DNA of 64,000 nucleotides from Aplysia californica (taxonomy: Eukaryota > Mollusca > Gastropoda > Aplysiida > Aplysiidae), in NCBI RefSeq assembly GCF_000002075.1, contig NW_004797523.1, positions 403,980 through 467,979 on the forward strand. The letters are read 5' to 3'. Numbering within the stretch: the first letter of the stretch is position 1; each line of letters begins with the position of its first letter. The position numbers were made by a program, and so were the translations under genes. Positions 11,301 through 24,400 of the stretch are shown in pieces. The notes below the pieces were generated by a model. The model did not search any database, was not told where the DNA came from, and saw only the letters and a list, made by a program, of their open reading frames with translations.

Positions 11301-12220
11301 GATTTTTGTGACTTTATTTTTACACTCAGTACAATTGTTGCCTGTCACTGTGTGTGATTCAAATTTTTCCCTTTTTGAGTTGTGAAATGAGGAAGCTGCA
11401 GTGTCAGCTTGAATTGGTAGGCCAATATTGGGTAGGACAGAGGTGTGAAACGGGCATCTTTCGTGTTTGAGATTTGATGTTGGGATGTTTATTCAATAAA
11501 AAAAACAGTGACAAAGTGAAAAAAAAAAAAAATGATCATTAAAAAATGATCATATTTACGAAGACTGTGCTTTGATGCTTTTTAAAAAGACTGTAGGCCT
11601 ATTTATGGTATCACATATCTCTTTGCAAACAGCATGACATGTGTTCGTAGGCTTGAATGGGAGAGAGGTGTGGTCGTATATGTACAAATGTCAGACTGCA
11701 TCAAATATAAATTGTTTTGTACACCAAGTACATTTTTTCAGAGGTAGCTGCATCAAATAAAAAAGTGCAGGATTTCTTTAAGATTAAGATGTTGAGGATA
11801 ATTTCATTCTTTGTCAGAATTTTAGCTGATGGTTATTATTACAATTATTTCTATTCTTTTCTTGTTATTTTTATCTTGCTTTTTCCCTGCACAAAATGAT
11901 TGTTATTGTGTCACTGTGCCTCACTTCTTCTTCTTCATGCTCCCTAGTAAGATTTCAGGAGTACTGGACTGCTGGTTCATCAACCGGCAGTGCAAATGAT
12001 TTTTACGTATGTGGCAGTTTTTCCTACTTGGTAGGGACCCTCACCTTCTGGCAGCCACATTGCCATTTCAAAGGTACTCTTATACTGACTAGAGTACCGG
12101 GTATTTTCAGATTTGGTAGGAATTAATTTTGTATTTTGCCAGCGTGGCGCCAGGAGTAGCATTAGAAAGAGCCAGCCATCTGCAATTTAGTTCTCTTAGA
12201 AAGTTATTCTTGGTCTACCT
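11301..12220. other. Intergenic, nothing recognised
   Basis: The only feature is an A run near 11518-11533. The short frames at 11896-12126 and nearby have no recognisable motif. Confidence 0.5.
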
Positions 12221-12448
12221 AGTGGCGTCGGTAGCCTAGTGGTTATAGGGCTACCGGACCTGTAATTGCAAGATTGCGGGTTCGGGGGTTCATGCCTCAG
12301 CTTGGTCCAATATCGTGTCCTTGGGAAAGGCATTTTACATGAATTTCCTATTTGGCTTGGTCCTTTTGGAGACTGTAAACTCTGAGGTCCTGCCTCTTAC
12401 ACAACCTAATAGTGTTGATAAAGGCATTAAACCTATACCATTCACTAT
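12221..12448 (+). mobile_element. tRNA-derived SINE with 11-bp target duplication
   Basis: Polymerase III promoter-like boxes are visible: box A TAGCCTAGTGG near 12233-12243 and a box B-like GGGTTCGGGGGTTC near 12278. The body contains GTGTCCTTGGGAAAGGCATT, a block common in SINEs of aquatic animals, and ends in AGTGTTGATAAAGGCATTAAA. The element is flanked by perfect direct repeats TTGGTCTACCT at 12210-12220 and 12449-12459. The intact duplication suggests a fairly recent insertion. A second copy of this family is at 26060-26278. Confidence 0.85.
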
Positions 12449-12892
12449 TTGGTCTACCTCTGCCTCTTCTGCGGTTCGATTTCACACCAAGATTTTCCTG
12501 CATCTCAACTTTTTGCAAAGTGAGCCTGCCTCTCTGTTTCTGTTATATGAACTACAACAATTTCTGGGCTAATAGCCTCTGGTTTATAGAACTGCTTGGA
12601 GAAAATATAAGTTGTGGTGGCTGCCAATAGCTGAGTATACAAATAACACTACACCTTGAAAGACATCAGCTTACCACTACATTTTCACACGACTAAAGAA
12701 GCAAACAATATACAGCTGAAGTCTTTCAAGATACAATGTAGAGGGTGGTGTTTTCATCAAACAGACAACAAGAGGAAACATTTTTCTCTTTCTCTTGTGC
12801 TTCATTTCTGTCTGGATCTGTAATAAACCTTTTAATAAGCTTCGGTTAAATATTCAAGAAAATAAAACAAACTGTTACTAGTACACTTTTCA
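12449..12892. other. Intergenic / GTF2H3 3' UTR side
   Basis: On the minus strand the GTF2H3 transcript should end here. An ATTAAA-type signal (TTTAAT on the + strand) lies near 12830, a plausible but weak poly(A) signal. Confidence 0.4.
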
Positions 12893-12953
12893 TCATGGTT
12901 TCTTTATTTTTTTCTTCACGAGTTTCTGAGGCCCAATGATCTTGAATGTGGTT
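12893..12953 (-). CDS. GTF2H3: GTF2H3 last coding exon
   Basis: Follows TTTTTCCCCACAG. It encodes [19 protein letters not shown]-stop; human ends [22 protein letters not shown]. The basic C-terminal tail is typical of the family. Confidence 0.92.
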
Positions 12954-15371
12954 CTGTGGGGAAAAAGAAAAAGCGATGATGAAATACGTCATTCACTGTT
13001 CCTGCTCAAACACTTGAGTCTTATTAATCAAAAGACTACCCAATTTATCTTAAGCAGCAGCTCAATAATAGGCAACTGCTACTAAAAAACGCTAACGTCA
13101 ACATAAATGATAAATGTGAATTTGTTCCTTCCCATTTCCTTTCAACAGTCTGGTCTTTCGAGGAAGTATAAACCCAAGTAATATCTATACTTTGATTCTA
13201 CCTGGGGGGGGGGGGGGGGGGGGGGGGGGACTTCAGTTTTCAGCCAACCAGTCAAACCCTGTAGAATAATACAATTGTCCTACAAGCCCCAAAATTACCC
13301 TTGGACAAACAGTTGATTACACACAATTTTTCTCTCCGAGATGACATCTATGAACAGTTTTCCGGTTATTTTCACAAAAAGAAGCAGTTGCAATTCCACA
13401 GGTCAACTATATAGGACTACTAATAAAACTAAAGTAAAATATACAGGAACTACTAGAGGTCAACAGCTTCACTCAATTTAATTATTACATCTTTGAGTTC
13501 CTGTAAGGAAAAAAGAGTAGGGGTTGGGGGTTACATCAGCGATTGTGGTAAAAGGCTTTACTTCGCTGACTGAAGAAGACAAGACTTGAGTTTGTTTTAG
13601 TTTTAGTAGAGGTTTTTCGGCGCTCGCAACTGCATAAGGTCATATGAGTGCCAAGGGGTAGATGTCAACACAGAAGTCCTTACAGGGAATCAGACTTACT
13701 CTGCACACCTCTCTAGCTTCAACAGCACAAAGTCTTCTTCCACTATCAAGGCACCCCGGAAATAGCGGGTTACAAGAGGGTGACAAACATACAAAAGAAG
13801 TAGAGGAAAATGACGTTGGTAAGGATTACGACAGAAAAGGCAGCAGTTCCCTGTTGTAGTTCAGGCACAGTTATGAGCACGACATTGTTGGATCAGCCCA
13901 TTTACAATTCTACTGTGCATTAACACATTACACCCTAAGGGTCTGGACGGAAGTCTATTGTTAGATCCTAAGCAAGGGGAAAGAACCCACCTCCCGTGAA
14001 TACAAGCCTTTATAAAACACATTTTTAAAATACTAAACAAATTCCAAAAATCCTGAAAAAATACAAGTTAAAACGAAAATTTAAAGTAGTTTGAGAAAAA
14101 TATAACTTTATGTATGCGCAAACAGTTGGAAATGTTCTAACTTTACTTCAATCGGGGTGTCCGACCCGTCACTCTCACTCTCAGCCTGGCGGTTGGGCCC
14201 TAGATCTAAATTCTAGATTTTCTACGTCTGATCAATCTGAATCGCCCCAAACTCTTGCTACAACGTTTTCATCAAAATCTGAGTCATCTGATTTGTCATA
14301 TGCTTGTTTTTGCTCAAATCCATCGTTATTTCCTTTTTCAAACTCAATTGTGTCGCTTTTCAACAAGTTGAGACACTTTCGAAGTGTCGGTAACATGATC
14401 GCACTTCGTTCGGCTCTAATACTAAAACTACTGACTGGCAGAGACTGGCCTGAAAAATTTCGTTTCGGTATCAAACGAAAGAAGAAACTTTTTGCAATAA
14501 CTATGCAAATCAAAATCTCAGCCCCAGAGTCTCATCAAGGTGAGACTTCGTTCTAAAGACCAAGACGCTGGGTTGGTGCGGGCGGTTCCGGGTGAGTCAG
14601 GGTGGAGCACGTAAGGGAATTCCCGGGCAGTCCCGGACGAGTTAGGGTGTAATGTGTTAAAACGAGAAATGTCCTCCCTTTGGGAATGGCCTAAAGATAC
14701 TTCAGTCAGTGGCACCGCCCAGGGGGTAGACTTAAGTTTGCATTCTCAAGTAGGGAAGTATTCCATAAATTCCGCTTTAACGGGACAGCTCTCATTTCCC
14801 TGAGTTTCAAGATCCTGCTTTCGAGAAATCGGCAACACCGCTTCCTGTTTGAGCAATTAAGTTTCTTTTCAAAGAGAATACAATAAGCTATTCAGTGCTG
14901 GGTTGAAGCAGAAAGGAATTGGGAATCCGTATTGTGAACTTATTTGAAGAAAAGAAGTGTGAATGAATTTGAAGCAGTTTGTGAAGTGAAATTTTTGAGC
15001 TGATCGGTTTCAGCCACCAACATCACGAATAGGTGCTCCGGTGAAAGGTCAGACTTCAAAGTTCAAAGGGTTAAACTGTTTAAAATGAAAACTGAGATAA
15101 AAACATGCATTATAATAACTATAGAAGAATATGAAGACTTACTGGCATGTGGAGCAAATGGGGCTGAAGGAGCAGTAAACTGGAAAGAAAGAAAAGTAAG
15201 TCTTGACAAATACACAGCTTAGTATGGTGGTGGTGGAGGGGGGGGGGGGAGCTGCAAATGAACATGTTATGATTATCATTACACACATATGACCTCAACT
15301 CTAACGCAAAAAGGACTAGTTGAAGAACATCTGAGCCTTTTCCAATGATCCCAATCACATAACTTTACAAG

Positions 15372-15402
<31 letters not shown>

Positions 15403-18400
15403 AAAGAACTTCCATTATAAATGTCAGCACAAACACTGTAAACAGAACTGATTCATTCTACGGAACATGTCAAAAATGAACAAAAAGACAAGAAAGACAA
15501 GGATGGATAAACTTGGGTCTCAAACATTCATTAGAGCAAATAAAACATCCTTACATATCATGTACTGTAACTAAAAATACCCTTGTGCAGAAACCACTTT
15601 TTGTAATTCTCTTGGTACAATCTACTCGATAAACAAAACTTTAAAAAATTTATGGAACGTAACATGACAAGTCGGACAGCTACTTATTTATTTTAAACAG
15701 ACCCAAATCGCGGCCTCGGTGCTTTCTTGTCGTATCTCCATTTTTTTAAACAGTGAAAACAGTTCATAACAAAGAGTGAGCTTAAAAAGAAGTCACATTT
15801 TCAATGTTAGAAAAAATGGAGATACGACAAAAAAGCACTGAAATCGCGAAATGTAATCTGCTGTAATTATGTCTGAAACAATTAGAAAATCCAGAAAGCT
15901 GCACTCACTTGACAAGCACACGGAGCAGACGTAACCGATTTCTATGAGATTTCTGTGACAAAAGCACGCCGCCCTGTAGTCAACTTGAGCCCGGGGTGGA
16001 AGAGCCATCTTGGACCGTGAACTTGGGTCAGGCAGGAATACCCACTGTTTAGGAAAATAAGAACAACAGTTAACCCCTTCATTGCCTTATACCTGGTATG
16101 TCCTAAAATGCGATATTGTTAGTGTTGTGCCGTACCATGTAGATCATGGGAGTCGGCAAAATTTGCCGCTCCTGGTTGCCAATATGACGTTACATGTACG
16201 CTAATAGCCTGGCTCTAATTCTTCTGTATGGAGATTTAGCCACAAGCCCTGCATAGATTCATATTCAGGAATGAAAGGCGCATGTATCGATACCAAATTT
16301 GCTGGTATTTCTTTACTGCTAGGCTTGCAAGCGATCGATAAACACAGATCTAGGCTTGTGGGCGGCTGCGTGGTCTCGTAAAATGTAAACATCGAAATAC
16401 TTTAAAAAGTCAAATAAATTCACTTTTTAACTAAGGTTTGCAGGTCATTCGAAAATAAGAGTAAGACGGGAGGAAATGGAAAATGGAGAATAAGAAAAGT
16501 GACAATCGAAGGCCCAGTGTCGGAAATAAGTCACAAATGCGCTAGATCTAGATTACAAGTCCATTAACACTGAGACAATAGGCTGCTGTCCAGAGAAACG
16601 AGCTCAGCTGAAAATCAGTGCTGACAGAAGGAACGCTTACTCCATGCAACAAAAGGGTTAATGTAATGATAACAAGAAATCCACTGACAGAAAGTCTGTA
16701 AAAAAAAAAACAAGAACAGGAAAGAAATGCTCTCGAGTCAGCTTACTTCATTACAGTTGGAGAAAAAAGGGACATTCTGAGTCCATGGATCTTGAGTAAG
16801 GCATAAACCCCCACTTTTGGGAAAAAATAAACGATGTATAATGTTAACAAGATATTCAAAGACAGAAGCAATCATTAAACAATAAAATTAAAATTGAATA
16901 GAACGGGGGATGCTTTTGATTAGGCTTCCATTTTTATACTTTGCAAAGTTCAGAGCATATATATATATAATATATAAAAACAACGACGGTATACTTTGAA
17001 TGGCATGTCTATGAGGTGTCATGAAAAAAAAGAAACAAGAAAACATAGCGGAAAGCATACCCTTGATCATGATTAGTTCTGATTAGAATGATACAATGCC
17101 AAAATAGATTAAATACATGTATAGATAACTGTGGATGTTTTTAAAATCCCCTACAACACAATTGAGACCATTTTAGGGAGGCAAACTGCTGCTTTCACCT
17201 TGCCTATTAGTATTAGGGCCAGACTGGACTGAGAGGGACATAGCATCCAGGTAGAAAAGACACTCTATAAAGTAAGTTTTTTCAAGCAGGAATAATAAAA
17301 ACAACTAAATAAATTACACTTTTATTTGGTTTACAATGGCACACATACATGTATACATACATAAATACGCACATACATGAATATGTGCATAAATACTTAT
17401 ACAAATACACAATATTACACATACAGGACAGTTTACAACCATGCCACTGTCAGTCGCCACTGTGCAGTGCCCTGAATCAAACCCTTCTTGAAATATACAC
17501 TTATGAAAGTGAAAGCACAAGAATTGCTTCCTTACTATCTTAGTATTGTTGATTTTGATAGGTACCGTATTTACTGAATAATAATATTGTTTATGGTGCA
17601 CAGATCATTTCAGTGAAGTTACCAGTTCCTCTTTTTATTGACATCGCATGGGGGAAGTATCAGATAGACTCTCTCTTCATTTTTTGGGGGGGGTTGGAGA
17701 CACAGATTTTTTTTTTTTAATCTCAAATATTTCAAATAGCAATCACAGAAGGAAGAACAGCATTCGTCTTTAGAATCTTGGCATCAAGGTCTAAAATATA
17801 TATAGACAGTTCGTTTTATGGTGAGACAGACTCTAAGACAATACTTTGCTACTGTACTTCATTCCATGAGTGAACAGATGCAGACTAGAGAGTACAACAG
17901 TGTACATATGGAAAAGTGATAAAGTGTATGAAAATTTGTACTTAGGGCTTCTTCTTTCCTATCAAACAGCTATCATCCTTATCTCCCCTTTTTCTTTTTT
18001 ATGTTTGTTACTCTCTTGTAACACCTCTAATCATCTTGCGCTCATATGACCTTACGCAGCTGCGAGCGCCGTAAAACCTCTACTAAAACTAGGTAGCGTA
18101 AACACGGCCTCGCGGGCACTCGCGGCCTTCCGAGCACGTGGTATCGGTGAAATCAGGGCAATTAAGAATGCTGTTTCTTTGCTCTTTCGTTATAAAACAC
18201 CAAATGCTGTACACCTTGTAAAAGTTCAGCTTTTCCTCATTACAATGGTGTAAGTTGTTCAATATGTCTGATTATTAGTTGCTGGACATTCTCTTGAATC
18301 ACCAAAAATCTAAAGCCAACACCGTCATCCTCACAGATGCCAAAAATGTCCTACAAGCTCTCCAAAAGCTACAAACAGCTCAAGCACGACAACTCCTTTC

Positions 18401-21400
18401 ACTCCTAAGCAGGGCTGTCTACCTCAAAGTTCCCATTTCAGACAGATTCAGGGTCAGGTTCAGGTATTTTGGCCCAAATATCAGGGAGTACAAAGACAAA
18501 GAAGGGGAAAAAAAAAAGATGATCGTTGCCCCATCGAACGCGCTTGCTTTCCATGATATTGGGTAATTATATTTTCAAAACTTGTTTGTGCATGCACATG
18601 TTTGTGTGAGTGTCTGTGTCTGTGTGAGCATGTTCTCATGTGTGTTTATATATTCTGTCCTCAGAGAAAGTTGCATTTGAAAACAGCAAAAGTTGCAAAA
18701 AGCTGCAAGAAAAATCAACAAAAGTTGCAAGAAAAGTTGCAAGACGTGTACGTATAGCTAAAAATGTCATGGAATTATTGGAATACATTGTTGGTATGCT
18801 ATTTGCAATTAAAGTAACCAATGTGAGTTTTTTTAGATCAAAATCATAAGTTAAATATGAATGTCTACAGAACCAAAAGACAAAACAAAACAAACAAAAA
18901 AAAACCCCCAACTGCATGGAGGTTGCATGGTGTACAAAAAGTTTGTCCCCTGACACATGCATCAGGTCCTTCACTTCAACTTCAACTCTCGCTGACGTTG
19001 GGCAGGTGTGACCAGCGTGGTTTAGGGGCTGTTCAAATATAATCTTATTCTTACACCTTTTTGGAGATTTTTGCCCCCCCCCCCCCCTTACACTTTTCTT
19101 ACATTTTCCTCCCCCCCCCCTCCCAAACCCTGTAATACTAATATTTATTCCCTTTTACTAATATGACATTTATATTGCCCAAATCTGTGTTACAATCATT
19201 GTTCTTTGCGCTTTACTTTTACATTATAATAGTATTCATGAAAAAAATGCATACACACATATGTGACATAATAATTAAATATGGTATAAGCGGAACTTTT
19301 CCGGAAAAACTTGTAAGTGAATAGCAGAGTTTACTCTTTTTTTTATGTCATGTTTTGTTTTTTAAATTATGTTGTCATAAATAATTTTCCTTGTTATTTT
19401 TTCACCTTACAAAGGTGTAATATTACATTGGTTCAGGACCCCCCCCCCCCCCTTCTTACATTTTTCTTTTACAGGAATCAAGACACCCCCCCCCCCCCTT
19501 TATGCCTTTTCCAGGCGTAAGATTATATTTGAACGACCCCTTTAGGGATTTTCTGGATGAATCGATCCATGTCTAGACCTACCCTCCTGGCCTAAGATTT
19601 AAAGTCTTTCACAAATTTTTATACTAGATCTACATGATGTATCTACCTGGTGCTACGGAACCAAGCAAGCTAAGTAATCAGACGATCGTGTTTACGATTG
19701 AGTTTACTCTATAGATATTTAGATATAGAGTCTAGATTTAGCTAGATCTAGAACTAGAAGATCAAAGATCATTCTAAACACGAAATGAGTAAAATATTGG
19801 CTAAAAAAGGTACCAATAGAAAGTTCTCTTTCAATTAGAATAAAGTCATAGGCTTGGAATTATTTTGCATGAATCCTTCCGCGAAACCACCGGGAGCACC
19901 CAGTACACTACAATATCGAGGCGTTTCGCTCGCCGCGAGGGCTGGTGCGACGTCGGCAGAGACAACTCTCTGTGTTTTAATTGAAATAATGACAGATCAT
20001 CGTGTTTGAGGCAATACAATACTGATTTGTAATGATCTCACAGTCATGAAAAAAATTAAGCTTCATTTCTTTGTTATAATGGTTGTACTCTGTTAGTGTA
20101 GAGATGTTTGATGTGCTTGGTACTCTTTTATTATCTGTCAAACATGGGGTTGCAGCCAGTTAGCCACTTCAGCAATATTTGATTATTATGTTCAATTGAA
20201 ACAGCTGCCATTCTCTTATACATTGACTGAGAGGTAAAAGTACGGTACCAAAGTTCTCTAGAGACATAGGCCTTTCATATATGAAACATATGAATTTGAC
20301 TTACAGGTACTTTGAAAATTTAGTATCTGGTACCTAATATAATGCTAATATTTTTTTGCATTTGAGGTGAAGTCCATTCTCGTGAAAATTCTTTTTTTTT
20401 TTGGTAAGTTTTTTCTCTGTAACTGAAGAGTTTTCTACTTCTGTATGTTACCTTGTAGTGGCATAGCCAAGATAACTGCTACATTTCAATTCTCTATCTC
20501 ATTTCTAATACCCCCATTGCTATGGAAACATGTTGCTCAACTTCAGAGGCCACTTTCTCCTTTTCATATTTCCTCACCTCGCACAATTAAAGGTTCTGCA
20601 TTTCCGTCAAGTATGGTCATATTTTCTTCATTCTTGTTTTAAATTGTAGGGAAAAGGTGAAAGTTTTTAAAAATAATGTTAACTCAGTTTTGAAATTTCC
20701 TACTTATGACTGATATTGACCGGCAGGGACACATATGCACACCAAATTAAAAGTGGGAGAGTCAGTGATCTGTGAATGTGGACACGACCTAGAGGATGCC
20801 AACCATATCCTTCAGCACTGCCCGTGCTACGCCACCCTTCGTACACAGACGTGGCAGAATGTGGTCCCCTTGAGAGAAAGCTATAAGCAAGATTTGAAGC
20901 GAACGGCACAGTTTGTGCGCGACATCGGACTGACTGTCTAGCTGCTGTCATCGAGAACAAGGAAGAAGAAGAAAAAAAGTGCTGGAGAATCGCCGAGGAA
21001 AGCGAAGCCCCTCACGGTCGGAATGCGCGGTCCGCCTGTTCAAAAATTGACACGCATGCATTCAAATGCGTTGAAGAAAGACTGATGATTAAATACCGTC
21101 TTTCATTGGCGGAGAACTGTAGAGCTTTGAACGGGCTTTCACGTGGTATAATTTTGGCATTTGGTGTTTAAATAGAAAGCCTTTAAAAGTACCGTCAAAG
21201 TTTACAAAGATCATTTTTTACACGAAATAAGTAAAATAAAGGGTTAAAAAATGTACCAATAGAAAGATCAGTTAATTTTCTATTAGAATAAAGTAATCGG
21301 CTTAGAATTATTTTTCATCGATCCTTCCGCCAAGCTTGGAAATCATGTGACCCCTACGTGGGGAGCCCTCAGTACACTACAGTATGCTCGGTGTTTTTGT

Positions 21401-24400
21401 CGATATAACGACAGATCATCCTGTTTAAGGTGATGATAAAATACTGATTTGCAATAATCTTACAATCTTGAAAATAATTATGCTCCATATCTATGTTATA
21501 GTGATTGTACTCTGTTAATGTGGAGATGTTTGGTGTACTTGGTACTTTTTTATTACCTGTCAAACATGGGGTTGCAGCCAGTTAGCAACTTAAGCAAATT
21601 CAATCAAATTTGAAACAGCTACCATTTTCTTTAAAATAGACTGAGAGGTTAAATAATGGTACCAAAATGCTCAGGAGATATAGGCCTTTCATGTGGAACA
21701 GATAAATTTGGCATATAGCTACTTTGAAAATTTAGTTTGTGGTACCTACTAAAACTAGGCAGTTAAGTGAAAATTTCAAATTTGTCTGAGATATGCTTTG
21801 AAATACTTTCATTTGAAAGCTCTTGGCTTCAGGTCATAAAACAGTTATTATTTAAAAAGTTATGGCCATTTCTCAAGCCTAAAATCAGCCCAATTTCAGA
21901 CCACTTTTAACACTAAGTTTTTGTGACACCAAAATGCAACTTTACAACACAAATGACCATTACTAAAAAAAATGAATATTTTTAAAAGTGTTGTACATCA
22001 ATTTGTTAGGAATTTTACACAGAATGCACACAACTACAAAACACCTCTTTATAAAGTCACAGAAATATTTTTTTGGGTAGTTATAGAGGTTCAGGGTGAT
22101 AAAAAATCACCCACAAGGATAACCCGAAATGGACAAAATGGGCTATATCTTTGCAGCTAATGGTCATATTTAGACCAATCATACATCATTCTCTTTGTCT
22201 TTATTCACTGTTCATAATTATCAAAGAGTTAAGCCAATTAGCTCTTTTCCTACCAGGCCAAAATCCACGCTGGCCCAGGGCTTTTCCCTGACCTATTTTT
22301 ACGCCCCTACCCCGCCAAAGAAAAATGTCAAAACATCCAACTAAACACACACAAACCATGTCTTATGGCCCATCAAACTGAAGGTTAAAAAATAATCTAT
22401 CAGATGGCGATACAATATTGAAAATTTATTCCAATTATATTACTTTGGAGTTTCTAAAAGTGATTATGCAATATCGAAGGTGTCATATCAAATCAACAAT
22501 TTTGCAGCTTTGAAAGGTCATATCTAAAAAAGTACAACAACAGCATCATTCAAACTTCCCAGGTAGGTTGCCTCAAGTAATGCAAAGAAATGCTGATAGT
22601 CATGTATGTGTACCTAATATAGAAATGAAAATATGAGACATATACTGAAGTCAGGGTCGCGCTTTTTTCCCCTCGTATTTACGTTTCGAGGGGAACAAAA
22701 AAAGCGCTGAAATGACAAAAAATCGTCTCTCAGTGCTATATTTTCTTTCGTATCTGCTAACAGGAAGTCTATTCTATTATTGTGAAAACTTGGATCGGCC
22801 AAGAACTTCGTGTCTTTTCATTACTGGATTGGAATAGATAGCGAACCACTCGAGCCGTATTTTGTGGCTCTCGGTCCAGCGAGGCCAGGTCCGTGAGCCG
22901 CAAGATGCGGCTCGTGTAGGGAAAGTGTTAAGTAATAATTTCCAATTTTCATGGTCATTCTTAAGATTTCAAAAAATGTTTTTAGTGTTTTTCTAATTGT
23001 AAAACAGATTCCGTAAAAAGAAAAAAACAACAAGTCTTAATGACTGCCATAAGTCAGCTCCCTATCCTTTTTTCAAAGTATTGTATCATACATTTGTGTG
23101 AAGCTATATTTTATGCTTTCAAGTGCATAAAAGAGCTTATAAAGTCAAGAGAAATGCTCTTCGGAGACCTAGTTGTAGACCCACTGGAACATTTAATAAA
23201 CTGCGGAAAGATGACCAGAAAATAACAAAATCAGCTTAAGATCTTCACACAAGTAGCACTTGCAATTTTTTGGACAAATTATATTTATAGCCTTCCTCAT
23301 TCTATTATTTTTTCACACATTTTTCTTCACTATTCATGACATTTGCCTATTGTTTTGAGTTATTATCAACTAGCAATTTTCATTGATGACTACTTTTTTA
23401 AAATATTGAGTCAGACTCACTGGTCATATATTATATTTAAAAAGAAAATGAAACAATTTGATAATGTAAAAGTAAAAAATCCAGAAAATAATAACAAAAT
23501 TATTAGGTACTATAGACTCTGTTCTCTACTACTAACTAGTTTGCGCAAAACTGATTTGAGAAAAAAGTTGTCCAATAAAAGTAAAAGTGATTGTTATGAT
23601 ATGATTTATTATTAACTCTGGAAAATATAGCTAGATGCTGAATCTAACATCAATTAGAACTATGCACTTCAAGTTTTATTTCAATTCAAAAGCCCAAAGG
23701 CATACATAGTAAGACCTAGCAGAGGCTGGCTTTCTCACTGCTAGTAGCCTACTACAGCTGAATTCTAGACAGGGAATCCTGATTTGGCTATCATCTGCAC
23801 TATTCAAGAGCTAAATATGGTAAAATAAAAACAAAACTATTGTCAATCAGTTCATACTTTCATAGCCGCACGTATTATTATCCAGAGAAACAAGTAACGC
23901 GCAAATAAATGCGATGCCAGCGCAATACGTTATCGCAGTGTGCAGGGGAGAGCGGGGGCGCCGGGGCGCTGATCGGCCGATTCGGCGGTTCCGCTTTTTG
24001 TATGCATTTTTATGGGAAGCCCCATAGCGCTGTGCGAAGTTCAACCTATACAACTTGAGTGTAAAAAGAAACTAGAATGGACAATCTACAACTTCTGAAT
24101 GATCATAAATATACAGCCCGTAGTTTCAGGGTCCCCACCAAATCCTGGAAAATTTTTTCAAGACCCCCAAATTTTTTTCAAGACCCCAATTCGAGGGAAA
24201 AATCAGGCCGCTGCGCGTCAAGAAAGATCCCCCAAAAAAGCCAATCTATCAATGATAAAACGTCAAAATGTCTATAAATGAATGCAAATGTACGTTTAGT
24301 AGTATAGTCTTCAAACAATAGATGACTATAATACTGGGTGACTGCCAACCCAGCTTCTCAATTTTCCAAGGGAGGGGCCTCATCCATTTTCCAGGAACAC

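Noticed and set aside
14110-14556. 148-residue + frame inside the TTAA element
   Set aside because: Ser-rich, no transposase motif, overlapped by an equally good antisense frame.
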